Assembly (NCBI GenBank): GCA_030040495.1
Contig: JASHTP010000390.1
Location: forward strand, 1-9,935
Length of the DNA: 9,935 bases
From: Alphaproteobacteria bacterium
GTDB lineage: Bacteria; Pseudomonadota; Alphaproteobacteria; ATCC43930; CGMCC-115725
Direction: 5' to 3'
Positions 1 through 5,378 of this stretch are shown here, in pieces. The notes below the pieces were generated by a model. That model was not told where the DNA came from, did not search any database, and saw only the letters and a list, made by a program, of their open reading frames with translations. Each line of letters begins with the position of its first letter. Positions within the stretch are counted from its first letter, which is position 1. Made by a program: the position numbers and the translations under genes.

Positions 1-282
1 CGCCGGGGCAGGTTTCGGCGCCGGCGGCGCCGCTGGCGGCGGCGGCGAGGGGGGCGGCGCCATGACGATCTGCACCGGGACAACGCGCGGCTCGGGCGGC
101 AATATCACCGGACGCGACCAATCGATCAAAAGCCAGAGCAGAACCAGCGCATGAAGCAGCGCCGCCGCGATCATCGCGAGCCACGGCAGTCGCTCGCGCT
201 CGTCGCCGGCCTCGACGCTGCGGATGAGCAAGTCCGCCGCCGGCAGAGCCATCGGCGATCCGCCCACCTCGCTCTCGCTCAC
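1..282 (-). CDS. TonB-family energy transducer, N-terminal part (partial)
   Basis: Only the first 94 residues are in the window; the gene continues past the left edge. A short cytoplasmic tail is followed by one membrane helix (about residues 34-53, WLAMIAAALLHALVLLWLLI). Next come a V-P-V-Q-I-V-M segment and the start of a Pro/Ala/Lys-rich stretch. This is the layout of TonB, which links the proton-motive force of ExbB/ExbD to outer-membrane receptors through a proline-rich periplasmic arm. A histidine inside the helix (His44) sits where TonB has its essential histidine; the usual serine four residues earlier is alanine (Ala40). I chose GTG at 282 because GGGAG lies six bases upstream and an in-frame TAA is at 298-300; ATG at 252 is the alternative. 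The C-terminal domain is not visible, so a TolA-like or other proline-rich anchored protein is possible. TonB membership is inferred from the N-terminus alone. Confidence 0.66.
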   Translation of the reverse strand, partial: MSESEVGGSPMALPAADLLIRSVEAGDERERLPWLAMIAAALLHALVLLWLLIDWSRPVILPPEPRVVPVQIVMAPPPSPPPPAAPPAPKPAPA

Positions 283-354
283 CCTACGCTCCCGACCTTA
301 CCCGGCGCTCCTTGATACGGGCTCGTGCCGTTGCCCCATCCCCGGGGCGCCCAT

Positions 355-376
355 GCGCGTCATTATAGCGCGCGTC
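355..376 (-). promoter_or_regulatory. Candidate -10 box flanked by GACGCGC direct repeats
   Basis: Read on the minus strand, a perfect TATAAT (367 to 362) sits about 80 bases before the GTG of the TonB-like gene. Two copies of GACGCGC, 15 bp apart (370-376 and 355-361), flank it directly. I see no good -35 hexamer at normal spacing. The match to the sigma-70 -10 consensus is seen; promoter activity and any repressor or activator binding to the repeats are inference. It lies in the 110-bp gap after the CoA-transferase gene, which is otherwise featureless. Confidence 0.35.
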
Positions 377-392
377 GGGGGGTCGCCACCGG

Positions 393-1544
393 TCAGCCTG
401 CACCGGGCGCTTTCGCTGCCGCCGGCGCGGCGAGAATCTCGGAATTGTGCTCGCCCAGGAGCGGCGCCCGCCGGCGCATGGGGGGACGCTCGCCGTCAAA
501 GGAGAGCGGCAGGCCGACCAGGCTGATCCCGGCGTCGGGCACCGGCTCGATCATGCCAATCGCCGCCGTCTGCGGCTCGGCGACGACTTCCTTGAGGTCC
601 TGGACCGGCGCGCAAGGGACGCCGGCGGCCTCCAGACGCTCGACCCAATGGGCCGAGCTTTCGCTGCGCAGGATCGCTTGGATCTCGGGGATCAGGGCCG
701 CCTTGTTGGCGAGCCTCAGCGCATTGGTCTTGAACCGCTCATCCGCGGCCCATTCCGGCCGGCCCAAGGCATGCGCCAGCTTCTGGAAGAGCCGGTCGTT
801 CGCCGCCGCGACGATGACCTCGCCGTCGGCGGTGTGAAACGCCTCGAAGACGACGAGGCGCCGGCTCCCCGTCCGATGACGCTGCGGCGGCTCGCCCGTC
901 ACCTGGAAGCTGGCAAAGGGTACGGTGAGCCAAGCGAGCGCCGTCTCGAACAGCGAAGCGTCAACGGTGCCGCCGCGACCGGTGCGAGTCCGGCGCAGCA
1001 GGGCGGCGACGCAGCCCAGCGCCAGCCACAGGCCGGTCCCCATGTCCAGGATCGGCAGGCCAACCCGCGTCGGCGGCGCGTTCTCGGCGCCATTGACGCT
1101 GAAGATGCCGGCAAAGGCCTGCACCATCGGCTCGTATCCCGGCTTGAGGCGCAGCGGGCCCTTGTGTCCGAAGGCGGAAAGCGAGGCGTAGATCAGGCGC
1201 GGATGCCGCGCCGTGAGCGCCTCGGCACCGAGGCCCAGCTCTTCCATGGCGCCGGGGCGCATATTGTGCAGCAGCACGTCGGCTTGCGAGAGGTAGTCCT
1301 TGAGCCATGCGATGCAGCGCGGATCCTTGAGGTCGAGCGTGATGCTGCGCTTGTTGCGGTTAACGGTCTGAAAGATCGCGGCGGTGCCTTGCCAGAAGGG
1401 CGGGCCCCAAGCGCGGGCGTCGTCGCCTTCGGGACGCTCGACCTTGACAAGGTCGGCGCCGAGAGTTGCCAGAACCTCGCCGGCATAGGGGCCGGCGAGG
1501 TTCTGGCCGAGTTCCACGACTTTGATTCCCGCGAGCGGCAGCAT
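393..1544 (-). CDS. Class III CoA-transferase (CaiB/BaiF family)
   Basis: A 383-residue cytoplasmic enzyme that would move coenzyme A between carboxylic acids. Family III works through an aspartyl-CoA thioester on a conserved Asp. The N-terminus is typical (LPLAGIKVVELGQNLAGPYAG, then LGADLVKVERPEGDDAR). It is followed by NRNKRSITLDLKDP, the NMRPGAMEELGLG stretch and LIYASLSAFG. The catalytic Asp is very probably Asp167 in GLPILDMGTG, after which GCVAALLRR and VDASLFETALAWL follow as in the family. The C-terminus has the usual GVPCAPVQDLKEV and PLLGEHNSEIL blocks. Length is normal. I chose ATG at 1544, with GGAAG five bases upstream, over an in-frame TTG at 1556. The substrate cannot be told from sequence. 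It stands alone, divergent from hspQ, with no partner gene of an obvious pathway next to it. Confidence 0.93.
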   Translation of the reverse strand: MLPLAGIKVVELGQNLAGPYAGEVLATLGADLVKVERPEGDDARAWGPPFWQGTAAIFQTVNRNKRSITLDLKDPRCIAWLKDYLSQADVLLHNMRPGAMEELGLGAEALTARHPRLIYASLSAFGHKGPLRLKPGYEPMVQAFAGIFSVNGAENAPPTRVGLPILDMGTGLWLALGCVAALLRRTRTGRGGTVDASLFETALAWLTVPFASFQVTGEPPQRHRTGSRRLVVFEAFHTADGEVIVAAANDRLFQKLAHALGRPEWAADERFKTNALRLANKAALIPEIQAILRSESSAHWVERLEAAGVPCAPVQDLKEVVAEPQTAAIGMIEPVPDAGISLVGLPLSFDGERPPMRRRAPLLGEHNSEILAAPAAAKAPGAG

Positions 1545-1620
1545 CGTCGCTTCCAATTCAGGTTCGTCTCGGCCGGCATGGTGGGGCGAACCGAGCCTGC
1601 TGTCGAGCCCATGGCGGCGA

Positions 1621-1648
1621 CTTGAGGAAAGACCGTCGACTCCCTATA
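1621..1648 (+). promoter_or_regulatory. Candidate RpoH (sigma-32) heat-shock promoter of hspQ
   Basis: CTTGAG at 1621-1626 is followed by 16 bases and CCTATA at 1643-1648. Alphaproteobacterial heat-shock promoters have CTTG as the -35 core and a CYTAT-type -10 at about this spacing, so both elements fit. Transcription would start near 1655, giving a leader of about 25 bases before the hspQ ATG at 1680. The -10 lies inside a perfect 6-bp inverted repeat (1640-1655). The match is seen; RpoH use is inferred from it and from the identity of the downstream gene. Confidence 0.6.
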
Positions 1649-1655
1649 GAGGGAG
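1640..1655. repeat. 6-bp inverted repeat over the hspQ -10 region
   Basis: CTCCCT (1640-1645) and AGGGAG (1650-1655) are perfect inverted arms around ATAG. The repeat covers the candidate RpoH -10 element and probable start site of hspQ. It is much shorter than, and unlike, the CIRCE element bound by HrcA. It could be an operator or simply part of the promoter; nothing further supports either role. Confidence 0.3.
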
Positions 1656-1679
1656 CTCCGCTCCGCGGGCGCGAGGTCA

Positions 1680-2036
1680 ATGAGGCAGTCTTCGAGCAAG
1701 GATCGTGTTTGCCGCGAGGCGAAGTTCTCGGTGGGGCAGATCGTGCGTCACCGGCTCTACCCGTTCCGCGGCGTCATTTTCGACGTCGATCCCGTGTTCA
1801 GCAATACGGAGGATTGGTACCAGTCGATTCCGGCGGATCGCCGCCCGTCGAAGGATCAGCCGTTCTATCACCTGCTGGCGCAGAATGCCCAGGGCGGGCC
1901 CTATGAAGCCTATGTTTCCGAGCAGAATCTGCTGCCGGACGCGGAGAACGGCCCGGTCACCCATCCCATGATCGACGTCGTGTTCGAACGGCTTGCCGGC
2001 GATCGCTACGTCCTGCGCGCGAGCCGGCGGCAATAA
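1680..2036 (+). CDS. hspQ: Heat-shock protein HspQ (YccV-like)
   Basis: A 118-residue cytoplasmic protein with the full HspQ/YccV signature. It has KFSVGQIVRHRLYPFRGVI and FDVDPVFSNTEDWY (about residues 15-47), then KDQPFYHLLAQN, YEAYVSEQNLLPD and PVTHPMIDVVFE. In E. coli HspQ is a heat-induced protein that binds hemimethylated DNA, promotes turnover of a mutant DnaA and acts as a specificity enhancer of Lon. The same role here is inferred from family membership. The length is slightly above the usual value of about 105 because of a short charged N-terminal extension. ATG at 1680 has GAGG close upstream; the only later in-frame start seen is a GTG inside the conserved KFSVGQ block, so ATG is preferred. 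A candidate RpoH promoter precedes it. It converges on the glycosyltransferase gene with three bases between the stops. Confidence 0.95.
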   Translation: MRQSSSKDRVCREAKFSVGQIVRHRLYPFRGVIFDVDPVFSNTEDWYQSIPADRRPSKDQPFYHLLAQNAQGGPYEAYVSEQNLLPDAENGPVTHPMIDVVFERLAGDRYVLRASRRQ

Positions 2037-2039
2037 GCG

Positions 2040-3170
2040 TCAGCGGCGGCGCCAGGTGAAGACCGAGGACACCGCGTAGTTCCAGACCGAGCCGACGATC
2101 GCGCCGGAAATGCCGGCGAGCCACCAGACATTGTCGGCGGCGAAGACATAGGCGGCGATGCCGACATTGCCGACCGCACCCACGGCGCAGATGAGATAGA
2201 AGGAGCCGAGGCCGCGCAGCAAGCGCCAGCCGTGAAGGCGCTGGTCGCGATAGGTGAAGAGGTTGTTGAGGAAGAAGTTCGACGTCATCGCGACCACGGT
2301 GGCCGTCGCCTGCGCTCCGGTGAAGCCGAGCGACGGCACCGCCAGGGCGCAGCGCAGCACCGCGAGGTGGACGACGAGGCCAAGGGCGCCGATGAAGGCG
2401 AAGAGAGCGAAGCGCACGGGGACGAGATGGCCGACCAGCTTGTCGGCCAGCAGCATGCCGAACTCCCAGGCCACCAGCGTGTCGAGCTTGCTCGTGCCGT
2501 GGCGACGCGGCCGAAACTCGTAAGGCAGCTCCTTGATCCGCAGCGGCGCGGGCGACGAGGCGAGCAGGTCCAGAAGGATCTTGAAGCCCTGGCCCGACAG
2601 GCCGCGTACGGCGCGCTCGAAGATTTCGCGCCGCATCATGAAGAAGCCGCTCATGGGATCGGCAATCTCGATCTTGCAGACGATGCGCGAGAGCTTGGTC
2701 GCCATGCTGCTGATGCCGGCGCGACGTTCGTCCCACCGGCCGAAGCCGCCGCCTTCGACGTAGCGCGAGCCGACCACGAGGTCGCATCCGTCCTGCTTCA
2801 GGGCCTGCAACATGCGCGGCAGCAACCGCTCGTCATGCTGCAGATCGGCGTCCATGACGGCGACATAAGGCGCCGCCGTGGCGAGCATCCCCTCGATGCA
2901 GGCGCTCGACAGGCCGCGGCGGCCGATGCGCTGGACGCAGCGAATGCGAGGGTCGCTTCGCGCCATGCCGCGCACCGCCTCCGCCGTGCCGTCGGCGGAA
3001 TCATCGTCGACGAAGATCAGCTCCCAATCGACGCCCGCGAGCGCGTCGGCGACGAGATCGCGCACCAGCGCGACGTTTTCGCGCTCGTTGAAGGTCGGCA
3101 CGATCACGGCGAGTTCCGGCGTCCGGACCGTGGCCGCCGCCGTCGGGATCGATCTTGCCTCGCTTCGCAA
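2040..3170 (-). CDS. Polyprenyl-phosphate glycosyltransferase (GT2) fused to GtrA domain
   Basis: A 376-residue inner-membrane protein in two parts. Residues 18-245 are a GT2 (GT-A fold) domain of the dolichol-phosphate mannose synthase type: IVPTFNERENV (23-33), VDDDSADGT (54-62), the metal-binding MDADLQH (106-112) and DPMSGFFMMRR (171-181). Residues 252-374 form a GtrA domain with four predicted membrane helices and the NFFLNNLFTYRDQ signature (298-310). Such proteins move a sugar from a nucleotide donor to undecaprenyl phosphate and are thought to help flip or anchor the product for surface glycan or protein glycosylation. Sugar and acceptor are not known here. The start is TTG: AAAGGAG lies six bases upstream, an in-frame TGA overlaps that site, and the next in-frame start (GTG) would fall just inside the first conserved strand. 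No partner membrane glycosyltransferase (PMT or ArnT type) is nearby. Confidence 0.93.
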   Translation of the reverse strand: MRSEARSIPTAAATVRTPELAVIVPTFNERENVALVRDLVADALAGVDWELIFVDDDSADGTAEAVRGMARSDPRIRCVQRIGRRGLSSACIEGMLATAAPYVAVMDADLQHDERLLPRMLQALKQDGCDLVVGSRYVEGGGFGRWDERRAGISSMATKLSRIVCKIEIADPMSGFFMMRREIFERAVRGLSGQGFKILLDLLASSPAPLRIKELPYEFRPRRHGTSKLDTLVAWEFGMLLADKLVGHLVPVRFALFAFIGALGLVVHLAVLRCALAVPSLGFTGAQATATVVAMTSNFFLNNLFTYRDQRLHGWRLLRGLGSFYLICAVGAVGNVGIAAYVFAADNVWWLAGISGAIVGSVWNYAVSSVFTWRRR

Positions 3171-3176
3171 TTCGCG

Positions 3177-3185
3177 CTCCTTTCA
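3177..3185 (-). promoter_or_regulatory. Ribosome binding site fixing the TTG start of the GT2-GtrA gene
   Basis: On the minus strand TGAAAGGAG ends six bases before TTG at 3170. The TGA (3185-3183) is in frame with the gene and overlaps the first base of the AAAGGAG. Translation therefore cannot begin further upstream, which makes TTG the natural start. Confidence 0.75.
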
Positions 3186-3293
3186 GGCCCCGCCACTAGC
3201 CGATCCCGGCACCGATCGCAAGGAGAACCATCGAGACAGCAGCGTAGGCCGGTGCTACACCTGCCGCGCGGGCATCGGGGAGGGGGAGAGGCC

Positions 3294-4082
3294 ATGGCAC
3301 GCATCGACGTCGCGGGCGGCAGCGTCGACATAATTTCGCTGGGCGAGGGCCCGGCATTGGTGCTGCTGCATTCGCTGCTCATCGACCGCTCGGCCTTCGA
3401 TCGCGTCGCTCCGGAGCTGGCGCGCAGCCGGCGGGTTCATCTCGTGGCGCTGCCGGGCTTCGACGGGTCGACGCCGGCCGGCCCGGCCGTCGAAGACTAT
3501 GCCGACCGGATCGCCGATGCCCTGCGCCTGCTTCGGCTGGGCCCGGGCAGCGCCGTGCTCGGCAACGGCTTCGGCGGGTTCGTCGCGCTGGCGCTGGCGG
3601 CGAGGCATGGCGGGCTGTTCGAAAAGCTGCTGCTCGTCGACACGGCGGCGCGTTTTCCCGCGGCGGCACGATCGGCTTTCGCCGTCATGGCCGACAAGGT
3701 CGCTGCCGGCGGCATGGGAGAAGTCGCGGAGATCGCCGCCCGCCGCATCTTTCATGACGCCTACCTCGCCGCCCATCCCGAAGCCGTGGCGGAGCGCCGA
3801 GCCGTGCTCCTCCGCTTCGATCCCCAATCGTTCATCGCCGCCTGCCGCGCCTTGGAGCGGGTCGATCTCGCGGGCGAGCTCGCGCGCATCGCCAATCCCA
3901 CGCTCGTCGTGGTCGGCGAGCTCGATGCCGCGACGCCGCTCGATCTCGCGCGGGAGCTTGCCCGGGACATCCGGCAAGCGCGCTTCGTGCCGCTGCCGGG
4001 TTGCGGTCACTGTCCGCCGCTCGAGCAGCCTCAGGCCTTCCTCGCCGCCGTCGGTCCGTTTCTCGATCTGCCCGGCGGTTAG
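3294..4082 (+). CDS. Alpha/beta-hydrolase-fold protein with Gly at the nucleophile position
   Basis: A 262-residue cytoplasmic protein with the alpha/beta hydrolase layout. The oxyanion strand is LVLLHSLLIDRSAFDRV (about 22-38), followed by VALPGFDGST (51-60). The nucleophile elbow, normally G-x-S-x-G, reads G90-N91-G92-F93-G94: the catalytic serine is glycine (codon GGC). The acid (Asp211 in VVGELDAATP) and base (His239 in LPGCGHCPPLEQP) are kept. Relatives include 3-oxoadipate enol-lactonase and other small esterases or lactonases. With no serine it is either non-hydrolytic (binding or regulatory) or uses another mechanism. ATG at 3294 has GGAG five bases upstream. It is divergent from the GT2-GtrA gene across 123 bp and followed after 61 bp by the alcohol dehydrogenase, perhaps cotranscribed. 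I am sure of the fold, not of the activity. Confidence 0.88.
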   Translation: MARIDVAGGSVDIISLGEGPALVLLHSLLIDRSAFDRVAPELARSRRVHLVALPGFDGSTPAGPAVEDYADRIADALRLLRLGPGSAVLGNGFGGFVALALAARHGGLFEKLLLVDTAARFPAAARSAFAVMADKVAAGGMGEVAEIAARRIFHDAYLAAHPEAVAERRAVLLRFDPQSFIAACRALERVDLAGELARIANPTLVVVGELDAATPLDLARELARDIRQARFVPLPGCGHCPPLEQPQAFLAAVGPFLDLPGG

Positions 4083-4118
4083 CCGCCCTACCCCGACCTG
4101 CCGGAAAGGCGTAGGCTG

Positions 4119-4132
4119 CCGCCTAAAGGCGG
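4119..4132 (+). repeat. Small hairpin touching the alcohol dehydrogenase ribosome binding site
   Basis: CCGCC (4119-4123), loop TAAA and GGCGG (4128-4132) form a 5-bp hairpin. It overlaps the first two bases of the GGAGG (4131-4135) that serves the ATG at 4144. It lacks a T-run, so it is not an intrinsic terminator for the hydrolase gene. A modest effect on translation is possible, but chance in GC-rich DNA is as likely. Confidence 0.2.
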
Positions 4133-4143
4133 AGGGAAGCGGC

Positions 4144-5193
4144 ATGCGCGGCGTTGTCTTCTGCGGCGACAGAGAGATCGAGATCAGGGAGTTTCCGGAT
4201 CCGACGCCGGGTCCCGGCGAAGTGGTGGTCGAGATGAAGGCGTCGGGCATGTGCGGCAGCGACCTGCACCAGTATCGCCGGCCCAAAGGCGGCGCCTCGG
4301 TCGGCGGCTTGCCGGTCAACCCCGATCCGGTCATTGCCGGGCACGAGCCCTGCGGCATCGTCGCCGCGGTCGGTGCGGGCGTCGGCGAAAAGCAGGCACG
4401 GATCGGCCAACGGGTCATGGTGCATCATTACAAAGGCTGCACCGTCTGCAATCATTGCCGATCCGGTTGGTCGCAGCTCTGCCAGCGCGAGCCCATCGCC
4501 GTCTACGGCAACAATGCTCATGGCGGACATGCCCGTTATCTCAAGGTGCCTGCCTTCACCCTGGTGCCGCTGCCCGACGAGCTCAGCTTCTCGGCCGGGG
4601 CGGCGATCTCCTGCGGCACCGGCACGGCCTATGGCGCGCTGCGCCGCATGCGGCTTTCCGGCAACGACACCATCGCGATCTTCGGCCAAGGCCCCGTCGG
4701 CCTCTCTGCGACCCAGCTCGCCGCCGCCATGGGCGCGCGCGTCATCGCCTTCGACATCAGCCCCGAGCGGTTGAACCGGGCGAAAGAATTCGGCGCCGAT
4801 GCCACGATCGATCCGCGCTCCAACGATCCCGTTGCGGCACTGAAGGAGCTCACGCATGGCGAGGGCGCGGACCTCACCCTCGACACGTCCGGAGTGCCGG
4901 AGGGTAGGGTTGCCGCCGTACGCGGCGCCAAGGTCTGGGGCACCTGCTGCTTCGTCGGCGAGCGCAACACCGTGACGCTCGACGTCAGCTCCGATCTGTT
5001 GCGCAAGCAGCTCACCATCATCGCCTCCTGGACCTTCTCGAGCATCGGCCAGGCCGAGTGCGCGCGGTTCGTGACGGATCGCAAGATCGACGTCGATCGC
5101 CTGTTCACCCACCGCTGGCGGCTCGCCCAGGCGGAAGAGGCGTACCGGCTGTTCGACAAGCAGACGACCGGCAAGGGCGTTTTTCTCATGTGA
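4144..5193 (+). CDS. Zinc-dependent medium-chain alcohol dehydrogenase
   Basis: A 349-residue cytoplasmic enzyme of the MDR superfamily that would interconvert an alcohol and an aldehyde or ketone with NAD(P). Catalytic zinc ligands are visible as Cys37 (GMCGSDLH) and His67-Glu68 (AGHEPCG); Cys157 (AISCGTGTAYG) is a possible further ligand. Structural zinc cysteines are Cys99, Cys102, Cys105 and Cys113 in KGCTVCNHC...SQLC. The Rossmann glycines are GQGPVGL (181-187), and Asp204 at the end of the second strand favours NAD(H) over NADP(H). The C-terminus is complete (QTTGKGVFLM). ATG at 4144 has GGAGG eight bases upstream. The closest families are threonine or sorbitol dehydrogenase-like enzymes, but the substrate is not known. 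It follows the hydrolase-fold gene on the same strand and converges on the truncated end of the aldolase remnant. Confidence 0.93.
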   Translation: MRGVVFCGDREIEIREFPDPTPGPGEVVVEMKASGMCGSDLHQYRRPKGGASVGGLPVNPDPVIAGHEPCGIVAAVGAGVGEKQARIGQRVMVHHYKGCTVCNHCRSGWSQLCQREPIAVYGNNAHGGHARYLKVPAFTLVPLPDELSFSAGAAISCGTGTAYGALRRMRLSGNDTIAIFGQGPVGLSATQLAAAMGARVIAFDISPERLNRAKEFGADATIDPRSNDPVAALKELTHGEGADLTLDTSGVPEGRVAAVRGAKVWGTCCFVGERNTVTLDVSSDLLRKQLTIIASWTFSSIGQAECARFVTDRKIDVDRLFTHRWRLAQAEEAYRLFDKQTTGKGVFLM

Positions 5194-5210
5194 GGGCCTG
5201 CCGCGCCGGC

Positions 5211-5368
5211 GATCGACGCGCCGATGATCCGGCCGTCGAGATCGACCTTGACCAAGTTCGGCGCCGTCACCTTTTCCAACGCCAGACCAAAGGGATTGAT
5301 GAGGAAACGATGCTCGGCGGCTTCTCGACGCGGCGCTGTTCGCCTTCCGTGGCGGCGTTCTCTTGCAT
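5211..5368 (-). pseudogene. Class II aldolase/adducin-family remnant (internal deletion, frameshift, 3' truncation)
   Basis: ATG at 5368 has a perfect AAGGAG six bases upstream, which overlaps the TAA of the preceding iorB-like gene, as for an operon gene. The frame starts MQENAATEGEQRRV, then runs into unrelated sequence and a TGA at 5267-5269. In another frame, 5312 to 5211 encodes HRFLINPFGLALEKVTAP followed directly by NLVKVDLDGRIIG. That is the conserved LINP-to-DLDG block that class II aldolase/adducin proteins carry near residues 50-90. About 30-40 codons between the two pieces appear lost, shifting the frame. Everything after GRIIG, including the zinc-binding histidines, is gone: the reading frame then runs into the complement of the alcohol dehydrogenase 3' end. 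A full gene has about 250 codons, so no functional aldolase can be made. The family call rests on recall of this motif block. Confidence 0.72.
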
Positions 5369-5378
5369 CGACATCTCC

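Noticed and set aside
1545..1556. TTG start at 1556 for the CoA-transferase
   Set aside because: ATG at 1544 has a Shine-Dalgarno at good spacing and begins directly at the conserved family N-terminus.
447..1625. Long plus-strand frame over the CoA-transferase gene
   Set aside because: Arg/Ala/Gly-rich translation with no family motif, antisense to a clear CaiB/BaiF gene; a shadow of high-GC codon usage.
1675..1680. TTGACC on the minus strand as a -35 box for the CoA-transferase gene
   Set aside because: The nearest TATA-like -10 is about 26 bases away, too far for a sigma-70 promoter.
2232..3293. Long N-terminal extension of the hydrolase frame, antisense to the GT2-GtrA gene
   Set aside because: The conserved protein starts at ATG 3294 with its own ribosome binding site; the upstream part is low-complexity shadow translation.
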